Shown here: in pieces, positions 31,949 to 44,780 of the stretch
Numbering within the stretch: position 1 is the stretch's first letter
Layout: each line of letters begins with the position of its first letter
DNA from: Antedon mediterranea
Lineage: Eukaryota > Echinodermata > Crinoidea > Comatulida > Antedonidae
DNA: 64,000 nucleotides
Reading direction: 5' to 3'
Assembly: GCF_964355755.1 (NCBI RefSeq)
Contig: NC_092680.1
Span: 17,275,001 to 17,339,000, forward strand
Position numbers and translations under genes: made by a program
The notes under the pieces: model-generated
The model's input: the letters and a program-made list of their open reading frames with translations, nothing else
Told to the model about the DNA's origin: nothing
Databases searched by the model: none

Positions 31949-34900
31949 ATGGCGACGACAAGCGCTAGCGCTTTACGAGCGCTAAGCCTCGAGTACAGGA
32001 AACTGCAAGAGGAACCAGTGGAAGGTTTCAACGTGAAATTAGCCGATGAGAGCAACCTTTTTATATGGAATGTGGTCATCTTTGGACCCCCAGAAACACT
32101 GTACGAGGGTGGCTATTTCAAGGTAAAGTTGAAAGCTAACAACCGAACGAAGAGAACGAATATGTGGTTGAATAAGCCGACCCTTTCTTTTGTTATCAAA
32201 ATAGAATAATCTGTTTGATCTAATCTAACTAATGTTTGATGATTCATCATGCTTTTGTTTTGTCAGTTGTTTGTGTTTTATTTATTTTTTATGAAGACTC
32301 GTCGTGTATGAATTTACATGAAGATCTTTTAGTTTTTACTAAAAAACAGAGTCCAGATTTATTATTCAATCATATGTTATTTTTGGTATATTTGCTTGTG
32401 GTGTTGTTATATTTTTTAATTGCAACAATATTATTTCATTATTTTTAATTTTATTATTATTAAATACAATTTTAAATTTATTGGACAGTCTACGATCATA
32501 ACTTTCATCAAAGGTGGTAAAATATTCTTATTGAAAAGTTACTTACCTTACAAGTAAATTCTTTGTAGAAATATCGTGTCTTTTTTTATTCCGATGCAAT
32601 TGCACTTTGAACCACACCCAACCCCAATGAACCACACCCAATCCAATGAACCACACCCAATCCAATGAACCAGGTCCGACGAATTGCCCCAATGAACCAG
32701 GTAGCCGATCACTCCGGCCGCGCTTCACTCCGGCCGCCGTATCAGTTTAGCGCGATGTTATGCACTCCGGCCGCTATTCAATTCGACTTCCTGTGCAAAG
32801 GGGCTGTTAGTATGGAGCGCCCATATCTACGTTTTCTATACTGTTCAGTGTTATAACAAATTCTTGGTGAATTTAAATGGAACTAGTTGAATATTTATTA
32901 TCAACAATTTTACTTTTTTCATTAACAATAACATTCAAAGAAGTTGGAACTGCTTTTTCTTTCAAACTAAACTTAACTTAATTAAATTCAATAATAAAAT
33001 AATAATCAAATGCCCGTCTAATTATTGCTTGAATAACAATATTTAATTTCTTTCTATGTACATTTATTTTTATAGCTTTACATTTATTAACATTAAAAAT
33101 TAGTTAAAACCCTTATAACACTTTATCGACTTGCCAGTACCCATACTTACTAATTATAGTTAATAACAATATGTAAAATATTAATTAATTTATTTCAAAT
33201 AATCAATTATTATTGATGTTTGTTATAGTTAATAACAATATTTTCAATATTAATTAATTTATTTCAAATAATCAAGTATCCGTCTAATTAATGTTATTAC
33301 CTGGAATTGTATCAAGAATTAATATATCATTTTTGTACAGTCCAATTTACAATGATTTTATATTTTAATTTATATATGATAAAAATAATATGACATATAG
33401 GGTACATTGCAATAAATTACATTAATTAATCACATTACAATTAATATACTAGCCTATTACATTGGATAAAACACATAAATTATTTTGTTTTAGCATTAGA
33501 CCTAATTTAAAACACTTGCGATGTTGTTGTGATCCTGAAAGAGAAAAAATATACTGTATGATTACAAATGTTTATTTTGATTCTCTACAAAAAACGTGTC
33601 TCAGTTGTAAAAGACTCATTGGGCGCTCCATAGCTGCGGCCGGAATGAATCGCGGCCGGATTGAAGCGCGGCCGGAGTGAAGCGCGGCCGGAGTGATCTG
33701 TATTCATGAACCACACCCAATCCAATGAACCAGGTCCGACGAATTGCCCCAATGAACCACATCATATGAGGAGTATGTTGACTTTACGTGCTAACGATGA
33801 TCACCCAAAGGAGATTGAGTATCCAGCTTCTCTCTCGGGCTCTAGCCTTAAAAAACAAAGAATAAAACTTATCTCTAGGAAAATTATGAGAAAAGACGAT
33901 GCAATGAGTAAAGCCATGGGTTTTGTGTGGTTTAAAGAAATGAAAATGTACCATCATGCCTGAATACCATGGATAAAGAATACATTTTATGACTTTTCAT
34001 CAGATTTGTTTATTTAAGCATGGCTTCCTAAATGCAAAGTAAATTAATGCAACATGACATTGATTTGTCCAATCATAATTTGTCAATATATTTGCATTGC
34101 AAATATAGTACTATACATCACTGCATTGCATGCTGGTGTTCAAAAATAATTTTATGGTAGGATTAATTTCATTTTGTAGTATTCATCAAGGAACCCAATT
34201 GCGAGTATTACCATATTTTGTGATTTGTAGTCTGAAATCTGTATAATTTTCCAAAAAAGAGGTTTTTCCCCCAAACAAAAAAAATCCAAACAATTTCACT
34301 ACCAGTAACATGTTTTCATAAATTTTCTTTTGTTATAATCCAAGTTGTGATAAAATAAATATTAAGTTGTCTGCACAGTACTATGTGGATTAGGCCAAGT
34401 TGAGCCGCCGACAATTTGAGCCGCCACCAGAAAAACGTTATTTTCTATGAAACGCCAAATGCTAACTTTCGCCGGTGCTCGTTTCTATTTAATAGAAGTT
34501 CATAGAAATGTTGTAAAAGACGCACTGGGCGTTTCATAGAAATTTCCGGCAGCTCAACTTGTCGGCGGCCCAACCGGTCATATGCCCTATATGTACTCTA
34601 TGTACATCATTTTGTGCTCTCCACTAACTGTACTAGTACACTAGTAAAACATTTTTTAACAACAAAATTGTCTACTACTGTATACAGTATTTATTTTTAA
34701 TAGTACAATTAAAGAACAGTTTTCAAGTTGTTTTTTTATTAGTTTGAAAGTGATATTTCAATTAAATTCAAATACAATTAAAAACTGATATCGAATTCAT
34801 CTAGACTATCACTGTGTTTTTATGTCTATTGCGTTTTTCGTACTATTAGTTGGGAAAGCCACTCGACAGTGCAGTTCTTTTGAACTGATCCACTTTTGGT

Positions 34901-37900
34901 TACCCGCAGGTGCTGATAGTACTTTTTGTTCTGTTTTGTTGAATGATGCCGTACCTTGTTTATGATTTTTGTATGTTACCTGGAAATTGAATAAAATAAA
35001 ATAAACGAAATTAAAACACAAGTATACATACAAGGTCGAAATTGGTAGACATGTTAATCTACCATTTATTTTGATATTTCAATTAAATTCATATCTGAGA
35101 ATTCTCGAAAGATGTTTTACAAATTGTACTACTCTACTTGTCAGCTTGCGAGGCAAAAGCAAAAATTGATTTGTGTAGATGGTGTGGTAATTTTGTTCTG
35201 AACAGATAATCAATAACCAAAGATAAGATGTGTCACTATTATTTTATGGATGCTATAGTCTCCACATCAAATGTACTGTAGCTTGAGATCGATATGATAT
35301 TGTGGGTGTGGCTGTGACCCCAGTATGTACTGTATACAGTATAGCTGACCATGATTATTACATCCTTAGTTTGGATGCTGCTACTGTATACAATAATATT
35401 ATACATATTATTATAAATTATTATATAATGAATGAATGTTTTTAAGTGCAATGGTGCAAATAATTTCATTACAGTAGGTGAAAATAGAAAATTTCATCTT
35501 TCAATGAATGAAATTATTTGTTCCATTGCATGAATACAGTATAAAGACATTCATTATTTGTTTAAAACACACCTTTTTATAATAATAATAATTTATTTCG
35601 GAACTTCACTTTTGTAACAGTGGCACACTTCACATTTTGAAGGTGCGTCCAACAAAATATATAAGAAAGCACAAAATAGACAAAAAACATAGGTAATCTT
35701 ACTTAAACTACATACGGTAACATGTAATAAAACCCATTCATTCCCCTCCCTCCCCTTCTCCAAAAATAACAAGTACAACATATAATTTAAATACAGTACA
35801 TGATTACTCTTAATCTACAAAACCAATCACTAATCACCCCCCCCCCCCCCACCCACCTTATGTACAACATGACGGAAATATAAATACAACAACATTTTTT
35901 TCTCCATAATTACAATAGGAAAAATATAATAACCAGTGTTAACAAACAGAAAATTAGATTAGAACCAGTATAATTGTTTATGCAACCACTTTAGACCATA
36001 ACTGTTAATATGCATACTATTGTATTTACAGTAACTGTTTATACAAATATAACTAGGCAAAAGTAAAAGAATTATTATGACGAAAACAATTAACAGACAC
36101 TTTTAAATAATTAGTTATCTAAAAAACTAAACCTAATTTTACTATTACAAAATTACACTGTCTTTACAGTTTCTATTATGTAATTCGCTACTGTAAAGAC
36201 AGGCCAGATCCAATTTTGGATGCAAAGTTATTCAACAGTATTTATTTTATTTATTACTTATATTTTACCCTTGAATTCAATAATAATATTAATAATGTTG
36301 CTTTTATCTTGCAGGCAATGATGGCATTTCCTCCAGGCTATCCGTACTACCCTCCAACCTTTAAATTTCTTACAAAAATGTGGCATCCTAACATATATGA
36401 GGTAAGCTATCCAGGGATGTACTAACTACTGGACAAACAAATATATTTAACATTACTTAAGCTTGGTTCCCACTAGAACGTAATGCCAGGACGTACAGTA
36501 AACGCAACGCAAGTGTTTTAACCAATGAAAAGCGAAGTTATAGACAGTTAGCAATCACAAGCGAATAAGCCATTGCTTGTGATTGGTCAATTCACTTGCA
36601 TTGCGTTACGTCCTTGTGTTGCGTCGCTAGTGGGAACCACGCTTTAGTGGAATGATCCTTATACAGTAAAAGGTCAATTTACACAGACAAGCGATAGCTT
36701 GTTTAAATTTTCATGTAGAGTCTGAATCTATCCTAATCAAAAACTTTACGTCCTCTCTGCATTGTGTGTAAAGGATCATATGGAATAACAGAGATTTTAA
36801 ATTTTTATTAAAACGTTACTGCTCGTCTGTCTGTATCGGCCTTAAAGTTGTATAGAGGCTTTCAGACATTCTAACCCCCCTGGTAGCCTCTTTGCCTATT
36901 ATCATCAATGTTCACATATCTTTCACAGATTAAACACGTCAAATCGGTTTAATTAAATAGGTTAAATCGGTTTGATTAAACACGTCAAATCGGTTTAACG
37001 TCAAGTGTTTTAAGATCCACTACAATATGTAAAACCTCCCGAAATTAATTTGGAGGTTGGAACATCAGTTTGGAAGAGAAGGCTTAATCAACTTTAGATT
37101 TGATGGGAAAAATAGGATGGGATGGGTTTGAAACTACTTCCATGCTTATGTAACAACTTTAATCCACACATATAGTACAATGAATAATAATATAATTCAA
37201 TTGATACTAATCTTAGTCAGTAGTCTATTGTCCTTGGTATCCAAATAACAAATCGTTGTCAATAATTAGACTTGAGCTTTGCCTACACAACTGTATCAAA
37301 CTAGTTTGACAAATAAGTGCGATGTGCCTAAATATGGTAGTGATGTGCCCAAAGATGGTAGTGATACGACATCATCATGCCCAAAGATGGGCACATCACA
37401 TTTCATAAGTTTGATAATCACATAAAGTTTGATAGTGTAGACAGAACTATATATAAAGCTTTAGTCGTAGTTACTGTATTGCTGTTATGAGCTAATAATA
37501 CATGTTGGAGAAAAATAAACTTTGACCTACAGATATTGATCTTCTTGGTATACCGTACAGTATATTGTGTTTCCTTGCATGATCAATTGATTCGTTTTAC
37601 CCTATTTATTATAATACTGATGATAGAATTCTGACATTCGATTGATTTAAACATTGCATAGTCAAGATACAATAAAAAAAAAGGATTTGCAATAACCTGT
37701 CCAACCTACAGTATAATACTCTATGAATTTTGTAAATTTAAAGGCATAATGCTTGTTGTTGGACTACTGATCGTGGGTTTGAATCCAACGCTTGTCCCAT
37801 TGCTTACTGTATCTTTAGTCAAGGCACTTTAGTTAAGTCTGCCTTTTTCCACCCAGGTATACAAATGGGTAAAAAAAAAGTATATTAAATTCATATTAAC

Positions 37901-40900
37901 TGTATTAAGCTCAATCAAACTTAATGTGACAAAAAAATGTGATGTGCCCATATGGACATGATGTCATGATGGTCATATCACTACCATATTTGGGCACAAC
38001 ATACTTTTTTTGTCTAGAGCTTTAGCATAAATTACATGCATCAAACTACATTACATGTTTATTTATTATATTTTATCCTAAAGTGGTGTAGATTGCTAGA
38101 AATAATCATTTAGTGAATGTCTGTCACCATCTGTGAACAATTGATAATGCTAGGCAAGACTTTAACAATAGATGATAGAAGCCTCCTTTCACATAGCACA
38201 GTTCAAAAGTGTATTTTAGATGTCGCCATAATTTTATTTGAAGGCTATTTTTTGTTTATTGATAGTACATGGTCAACAATATGCCCATGGTTACAGAGTT
38301 TATTATTAATGCAGTATTTTTTTCTGCATAATTTGCTTTTAAAATCTGGCCAAATAAGCAAATTGTTAATGCTCATAATAAAGGTGATCACTATTTTGGT
38401 AGGGGCCATGACTTAAGAAAGCTGCAGTAGATGCTTAGCTACACTAGACTCGAAAATAGCAGAGAAATATGTCTTAAAAGAAGTCTTGTTTGTTCATTCA
38501 TTTGTTGTTAGAGTAATATCTGCGATCTGTAATATCCTGATCTGTTTAGATACAGTAGTTACTGTATGTAAATTTTGAGCAATAACCAAATTACAATATA
38601 ATAGGCAGAAGTTGCTCACTGAACTACGACCCAAGATTGTGGGATGGAGAAGAATTAGTAAAACATAATTACTGTACACCCACAGTCTTCCAGCTGTCAA
38701 ACATTTAAAGTAACCTGTTTCTTATGTCTAGTTAAAAAAAAACCAGTTGATAAAATCAGTAAAACACCAGTAAATGATTTTACTATTTTGTAGATCGGCC
38801 ATCCATGTATCAATTTAAGGTTGTTTTTATTTTATTAGCCTTTGTTTTGTAAATTAGAATAAGATGTTTTTATTAACTTTTGTTTTTAGACTGGTGATGT
38901 GTGTATATCAATTCTTCATCCTCCTGTGGATGACCCACAGAGCGGTGAATTACCTTCAGAAAGGTGGAACCCAACACAAAGTGTCAGGTAACTACTTTTT
39001 TCTTCAATATGAAAAAAAACCAGCAAATTTAATTTTACTAGGACTACTGTACAACAATAGACCAACCTTCACAAGTTTAATGTTTAGATAAGAAGAAACA
39101 ATGAAAAACTGTGAATGACAAGGACTATCAATTCACTGGAAAATAAGTCCTTGATTTATTAAAATATTTTACCCTATAAACAAGAATGAAACAATCTATA
39201 TTTCCAATGTCTGTTTCTGCAGCATAATGTATTACAGCGAATAACCATTTATAAAAAAAATGGAGTAAATAGTACCATTTACAGTAGTAATAGAAATACA
39301 CCTGAGGAACAAGAAGTTGTTTGTACGTTTACTGTATACAGACTCTGGTATAACTTTTGTACAATAACTCTATCTAACAGTAACACAAAATACAGCAAAG
39401 TTTGGTAGGTGGGCCAAATACCAAAATGTAATGACTTGGCTCTTAGTCACAGACTTATAATTATATCCCAGGGTGGGCTTATGTATAAAGTCAGTATGGT
39501 AAATGTATGTATATAATAAAAATGTATTATTTTATCATGATCTTTGGTTGTTTTAAAACTTTTTTCTATAAATCAAATTATGCTTCCTGTAGAACAATTC
39601 TGCTAAGCGTTATCTCGTTACTGAACGAACCAAACACATTTTCACCCGCAAATGTCGATGCCTCAGTGATGTATCGAAAATGGAAAGAGACAAAAGGAAA
39701 AGATGACAAATATCGCAAGATTATTGAGTAAGTCAAAATTAAATTAATAGCACATGTGATAGTTATACTCACTACACAAACTTATTCAGCAAATCAGAGG
39801 AAAATGAACCGCACATTCATGACAATGCATAAAACCTGTTATTTCCAAAACATTGATCAACATAACCACGCTATGTAGTATGTTTGCAAAAATGGTGAGT
39901 TACAGTATGGTGGTGTGCGTAAAGATACTTTGGTGAAAAAGTACATTGTTTTACATTGTGCAATAATTTACTAATTACCGCTTCCAATGAGGTTATATTT
40001 TTGCCTGCAGTATTTGTTTTGTTAACATTTTAAACCAAATCTAACAGATAGATACTGCATGTGGTCATGGATAATTACATTCAATTTTGGAAGCAATCCA
40101 AACCAGGATCCCAATTCTGGACCACATCTATTTTTTTACTAATTTTGGGCAGATCTTTACCAAATTCAAACCCCTGAAAGGTATAGCTACAAATGATGAA
40201 TTAAATTTTGGAGGCAATCCAGACCGGTATCACAATTTTGGACCACTTGTGGGGTGATGGTAAAATTGTGGTTTTATGGTCACTAACTGACAATTCTACA
40301 TAATATTTATATAGCAAAATTGTGGTTGGAAAATGTATTTAAATTATCCCTGGAAAGGGGCTGGGAGTATGTAGGCCTATCCCCATGACCTATGGAATGT
40401 CTTAAACTACATTTAAAAACTGCCACTGAGGGATTATGGGTTGGGAGTGATGGCTAACACAATTTGTACTGGAACCATCTTAAAACACATCACCCAGTGT
40501 ATCTGGGGTGTGTTTGGAGGGGGAGACGGAGGAGCAAAAATACTGGCGTAATGAAGTCTATATGATTGAAATTGTACTAGGAAAAGTTACTATATTTGAA
40601 CTGTCCAGGGGAAGAGTTAAGGTTTGTTGATTGTGGCTGGGATGGTGAGAGGAGAAAGAAGGCTGGGGGACCGCAGTATCTAAATTAGATATTTTAATTA
40701 TCAGCCAATATGACACCTATTCATTTACACAGTTTACAATACAACGTACAACCATTATTAGGCCTATCATATCTATGTACTCCTCCCAGTTTGAAGCTAA
40801 AGTTGAAATGAATTTGTCCTTCAATGGGAAGAATTTGTTTTTAGTGTGGGGTGTTATTGAAGAGGAGTGGAGGTTTGGTGAGTATAGAGAGATACTGGCG

Positions 40901-41349
40901 TCGGGTGTTATGTACTGAGAAAGCTTTAAACTAATTTTAAAAACCCGCCCTGGGGCGGGTATAATTGCTAGTATTATATATTATACACTAGACAACTCTC
41001 TGTTTGGGCTACACAGTTTGATATTTTAAACAATAGAAATTTACAAATACCTTAGAGGAGATATGTAATCTCTGATTGCATTTGTTAATAATGTTTTTTT
41101 TATTACAATCGTTGCAGAAAACAAGTGAATTCAAGTCGTGAAGATGCAAAGAAAGATGGCGTCAAAGTTCCAACTACCTTACAAGAGTACTGCATTAAAC
41201 CAAAGGTACAACCTCAATCACACAGCTCAATGGACTTTGCTGACATATACTACGATGAGTATGACTTAGAGGACGAGGAGGAGGAAGAGGATGAGGAAGA
41301 CGAGGTGTACTATGATGACGAGGATGACTCGGGCAACGGGGAATCGTGA
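31949..41349 (+). CDS. UBE2R2: CDC34/UBE2R-type ubiquitin-conjugating enzyme E2 R
   Basis: Five exons: 31949-32122, 36315-36401, 38890-38987, 39593-39727 and 41118-41349. They join in frame to 241 residues, against about 236-238 in vertebrate CDC34 and UBE2R2. The UBC fold spans roughly residues 8-170. The catalytic cysteine is Cys92 in [12 protein letters not shown]. It is followed by the CDC34-specific acidic loop ([14 protein letters not shown]) needed for processive chain building. The C-terminal tail ([19 protein letters not shown]) is strongly acidic, as in the family, where it docks on cullin-RING ligases. The enzyme passes ubiquitin to SCF substrates such as cell-cycle inhibitors. The start is the first ATG (31949), which gives the usual N-terminal length. 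Whether it is the single ancestor of CDC34 and UBE2R2 cannot be told here; the symbol marks the family. Confidence 0.96.
32609..32704. repeat. Short tandem repeat AATGAACCACACCCAATCC
   Basis: Three partial units, followed by AATGAACCAGGTCCGACG and AATTGCCCC. The last unit recurs as a 55-base block at 33705-33760 on the other side of the foldback element. Confidence 0.8.
32707..33698. mobile_element. Foldback-like TIR element (992 bp) with GC-rich ends
   Basis: The left end GATCACTCCGGCCGCGCTTC and right end GAAGCGCGGCCGGAGTGATC are exact inverted copies for about 30 bases. The ends are built of short tandem CACTCCGGCCGCGCTT units, and a deeper pair, ATGGAGCGCCC and GGGCGCTCCAT, bounds the arms. 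The interior is very AT-rich and non-coding. It lies in UBE2R intron 1. Confidence 0.82.
33156..33290. repeat. Two-unit AT-rich tandem repeat
   Basis: ATAGTTAATAACAATAT at about 33157 and 33226 starts two units of about 70 bases. Both contain ATTAATTAATTTATTTCAAA. It lies within the foldback-like element. Confidence 0.8.
34392..34585. mobile_element. Hairpin MITE with GCCGCCGACAA arms
   Basis: The left arm GTTGAGCCGCCGACAA and right arm TTGTCGGCGGCCCAAC are inverted. Inner words TTTCTATGAAACGCC and GGCGTTTCATAGAAA also pair. It lies in UBE2R intron 1. Confidence 0.8.
35578..35700 (-). repeat. LINE/SINE 3' end with (ATA)n tail
   Basis: AATAATAATAATTTATTTCGG resembles the (AAT)n-TTTATTCGG junction at 56846-56885, suggesting a minus-strand non-LTR tail. 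The body is degraded. Confidence 0.4.
35837..35850. repeat. C homopolymer
   Basis: A run of about 14 C in UBE2R intron 1. Confidence 0.85.
36457..36646. mobile_element. Hairpin MITE family B copy
   Basis: It begins TTAAGCTTGGTTCCCACTAG and ends CTAGTGGGAACCACGCTTTA. It is inverted relative to 17605 and 63022. It lies 55 bases past UBE2R exon 2. Confidence 0.88.
36928..36998. repeat. Direct repeat GATTAAACACGTCAAATCGG
   Basis: Two 24-base copies at 36928 and 36974 with a partial copy (GGTTAAATCGGTTT) between them. It lies in UBE2R intron 2. Confidence 0.8.
37271..37449. mobile_element. MITE family A copy
   Basis: It contains CTACACAACTGTATCAAACT and TTTGATAGTGTAGACAGAAC at its ends, and two AATATGGTAGTGATG/AAGATGGTAGTGATA core units. 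It lies in UBE2R intron 2. Confidence 0.82.
37741..37880 (+). repeat. tRNA-derived SINE, possibly V-SINE-like
   Basis: A B-box-like GTGGGTTTGAATCCAACGC is followed by CTTTAGTCAAGGCAC and CACCCAGGTATACAAATGGG. The CACCCAGGTRTAYAAATGGG wording is, to my knowledge, widespread in SINEs of aquatic animals. Confidence 0.55.
37904..38024. mobile_element. MITE family A copy, shortened
   Basis: It contains AATCAAACTTAATGTGAC, GATGTGCCCATATGGACATG and ACCATATTTGGGCACAAC, and ends in GAGCTTTAG. The left end is reduced. Confidence 0.75.
40082..40246. repeat. Two-unit direct repeat in UBE2R intron 4
   Basis: AATTTTGGAAGCAATCCA at 40082 and AATTTTGGAGGCAATCCA at 40204 each begin about 43 matching bases that end in TGGACCAC. 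Confidence 0.75.
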
Positions 41350-41549
41350 TATTATCCGTATAAAAATAGATCACGTTTCGACTATTTGCTGTAAAGACAT
41401 TTGTGCATATGAACATATTTATAAACACAAGAGGCATGGCTGTCTCTAGAAACATGTTGTGTTTAAAACTCTAACATACAACCTTTAAATCATGTCATCT
41501 TTTGTGTACAGTACAAATCGTTGGATGTGTTCAACGTCTGTCAAAGGTG

Positions 41550-41627
41550 AATAAATAAATAAATACAAAAAAACATGAAAAAAAATCTCCTGATGCGATT
41601 GTGGCCATTCCATATATGGAGAATAAA
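41550..41627 (+). terminator. Polyadenylation signals of UBE2R
   Basis: AATAAA occurs at 41550 and again at 41622, about 200 and 275 bases after the stop codon. Either could end the transcript. Confidence 0.55.
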
Positions 41628-41934
41628 TGTTTAGATTTTGGGTAGATGTAGGTAATTATTTCATTTGGAATTTGAGTACAACGTTTTATTTTATTTAAAC
41701 AAAATTTTGGGTCAGTTATTTTCCCTCATTACTATAAAAATGTTAATCAAAAAGTGAAGCCCTGACGTTTAATTTTTTAATTTTTTTTTTATTTTGATGT
41801 AATTGTAAAATAGTTCTGTTAAGTATTTTTTAAGTCTGTGTGTCACTATACACCACTTCTATGTCATTTCTAAAACGTCTCCATTGAAATAACTCTGATA
41901 ACATCATCCGCAAACTGTACTCAAAATGCTTATT

Positions 41935-42115
41935 TGGTTATTGACTAGTCAGCAAAGTTGAAACATGATTTTGCTATTAGCCAATCGGCAGAGTTGAAAC
42001 ATCATCATCATTTGGTTATTAACCAATCATCATCATTTGATTATTAACCAATCAGCAGAATTGAAAAAAATTGCTGATTTACAAAAAATAAGTATTTTTG
42101 GTATAATGACCAATT
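41935..42115. repeat. Irregular tandem repeat around TTATTAACCAATC
   Basis: Units of roughly 28-50 bases share TTGGTTATTRACYARTCAGC and AGTTGAAACATCATC words. At least four degenerate copies. Confidence 0.65.
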
Positions 42116-42854
42116 AGCAATGTTTAAAAATGGAGGGCAAGATCACTGGGGCTGATACACGGAAGATATTTCATAGATGCAACTTATGAGAGTGGTTTTG
42201 CATTGGCAGCAGGGCATAGTGACTCTTTGTGTTGACAGGAGTGGGATTCTGAGCCTAGACCCAGACACGTATTGTAGATAGATAGGATATGCCATGTTGC
42301 CCATTTCTACTGTGGACAAGTCATGTTTATTATGAAATGTTTGTTGGATTAGTATATTAATTTAATAATAAGTTTTGTAAAGTTGTCGGTATTTGCATAA
42401 ATGATAACCTTTTTAACATTATAAAGCTGCGTGCTAAAACAATTTGTTATTAACAGACTGATTTTCTTTACTAATCAACTCTCCTACACTTACATCCAGG
42501 AACGTAAAACTGTAATTCTAATATAGGTCACTTTGTTTCAATTGTTATTCTCCATATGAGCTCTTCTGGTGGACATAGTGGGCAAGCCGAAGGTGTCAAG
42601 ATTTCAAAAAGTTATTACTGATGATATCAATTTATTTAATCTTAAAATTATTTAAAATAATTTTTGTTTTGTTCACAATAATCTAATTGTTTGATTTGAT
42701 AATCTACATATTTTTATTATCTCCACTGTATTCAATAACTCGACTATCATTTTATTGTTGCAATTGTAATTACTGTACAATGAATCTGTGAATGCCACAT
42801 AAAGAAATTGTTAATGGTCACAAGCATTATTAAACTAGTGTGGGGAATCATCAT

Positions 42855-43045
42855 CAGAAAACTGTATTTGACTAAGTTAAGATCCAGTCAACCGGTATAT
42901 AACCAGAAATCTGTAATCTTCAATACTGTATTTGATTAAGTTAATAACAGGTATCTGGTCAACAGGTATCTGGTGAAATAACCAGAAACCTGTAATCTTC
43001 AATACTGTATTTGACCAGGTCAACAGTCAGGTATCATAAAATAAC
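42855..43045. repeat. Three-unit tandem repeat (about 85 bp)
   Basis: ACTGTATTTGAC/TT starts units near 42859, 42924 and 43003. The units share ATAACCAGAAAYCTGTAATC and TTCAATACTGTATTTG. Confidence 0.7.
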
Positions 43046-44387
43046 CAGCAAAACTGTAATATTCAATTACCAAGTCAATTTCAGAAGTATGGTTATATTT
43101 AGTAACTCAAAGTTAACCTCTTGTCATCTCAAATTCCCAAGTATTTTAAATGGTATAAACCAGTAGACTAGATTCAAGTTAAAATCAAGTAACTAATAGT
43201 AATAAAAGTGGTTTTCTCAAATTCCGGTTATTTAAAGTACTATGTGACAGATAACTAATATTTTATATCTGAAACAAACAGTTTAAACTGATCAATTTAT
43301 ATCGCAACAAGTTAATCAACTCATTCTCAAAATAAAGTAGAACGATAATACAAGGGTTTCTCTCCAATTGGTTAGTCCTAAAAATGTAGCAAACATGATC
43401 ACCTATAGAAAAATCCAAGTGTATGTCCAGTAATAAGTTATTGTTAATCTGTTGTGTCTACTTTATACCTAATAATGACCTGGTTAGTGCAAGACAGTTA
43501 TTGATAACCAGGTTAAGAATCTTGGTAGCCACTATTCTGTTTCCACCCCTGAATACATAAAGAAATTGAATATACCATTACAACAGCAACAATATGCTGT
43601 TTGTCTTCAACAAATGGAGTATGATTAGTGTTGCTCTACATTCATGGGATTGTATATTATGGGAAACAATTATTAAAACATCGATGGGAGAAGATGTTTA
43701 AAGAGGATGGCAGAAAGAACATGGTATTATGATAAGAAGAGGATGGATGAAGGGGAGAGGGGAAAGAAGGGTGGTTGGGGAAGGGGACGGGTATTGAGAA
43801 GGGGACGTAAAAGTACATCTATAAACCACTTTGTATTATTTAGCCTTTTCTAGGCTTTTTTCAGCATGTATGTAATAATGCATACTCATAAATTGTATGA
43901 CATTGTATTGCAATTGGGTATCATAAATAATCACAAACACAATGACATTGTTGTTTTTAATATTTGAGTATGCATACCGGTATCTTATTCATTTATCTTG
44001 CCTGGTTGAAAACCTGTCATGGGTGATTTGATACTTTGCTCTCTTTATTTACCCAGACTTACTAAGTAAAGATAGACTGTACTAGTATAATAGAAAATTA
44101 TTCATTTCATTCATACCTACAGGTACTAAAATGAATGATTGTCTTTAAGGGATGCCATCAACCGTTTTCTTATTGTTAAATGTGTTTAAGGATATTAAAG
44201 TAATGTCCAATATTGTATAGTATGAGTTCAGTTGTTTTTTTGTGTGTGTAAAATACAGTCAACTTTCCCAATACCAGATACCTTTGGAAAGTCTGGTATT
44301 CAGAATGTGTTTTTAATGGTAAAAATGGACCATTTTGACATCAAGAAAAGTCTACTTTGAGTTTCCGGTTTTCAGAGAGTCGACTAT

Positions 44388-44780
44388 TAAGTTCTGTCTA
44401 TACTATCAAACTAGTTTGACAAAAAAAGTGTGATGTGCCCAAATATGGTAGTGATAATAATAAATCAGGCTTGATAGAGCGCATTATGCAAATAGCCCCA
44501 ATGCACTTAAGCAAAAATATACAAATAAGAGAAATTAGTCAAAAGATAACTTAAATAGATGAGTTTTAAAAAATTGTTTGAATATAAAAATGGTGGATGC
44601 TTGTTGAATTGCAGGTGGTAAGTCGTACCAAAGAGTTACTGAGGCACAGATGAGTGAGTGACTTCCATAAAACTATGTAGAAGGGTGGACAGAGTGTGAG
44701 AGAAGAGACCCAGAAGATATGACATCATCATGTCCATATATGGGCACATCACAAATTTGATAGTGTTAGACAGAGTTTTA
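44388..44780. mobile_element. MITE family A copy, broken by a further insertion
   Basis: It starts TAAGTTCTGTCTATACTATC and ends GATAGTGTTAGACAGAGTTT plus TA. The two halves join at about 44454 and 44719 around a foreign segment. Confidence 0.82.
44455..44718 (-). repeat. Non-LTR 3' fragment nested in the family A MITE
   Basis: It begins with AATAATAAATCAGGCTTGAT and has no inverted ends. The AATAATAAAT edge resembles the tail of a minus-strand LINE or SINE. It is the youngest layer of the nest. Confidence 0.6.

Larger units (their letters stand above)
41640..44255. other. Intergenic region between UBE2R and GALT
   Basis: No gene seen. It contains two small tandem repeats (41935 and 42855), a G-rich purine stretch near 43740-43810 and otherwise unique AT-rich DNA. 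UBE2R and GALT converge here, so this is shared 3' flank. Confidence 0.6.

Noticed and set aside
31946-32209. Single-exon 87-codon protein starting at 31946
   Set aside because: 31946 is TTG, not ATG, and the last part reads through the donor at 32123 into intron 1 of UBE2R.
34844-34866. Second copy of the 2.2-kb element's left end (TGGGAAAGCCACT)
   Set aside because: Only 13 bases match and the following sequence differs, so chance or a remote relative is as likely.
38117-38416. 99-codon plus-strand frame in UBE2R intron 2
   Set aside because: No recognisable protein features, AT-rich composition typical of the surrounding intron, and no splice support.
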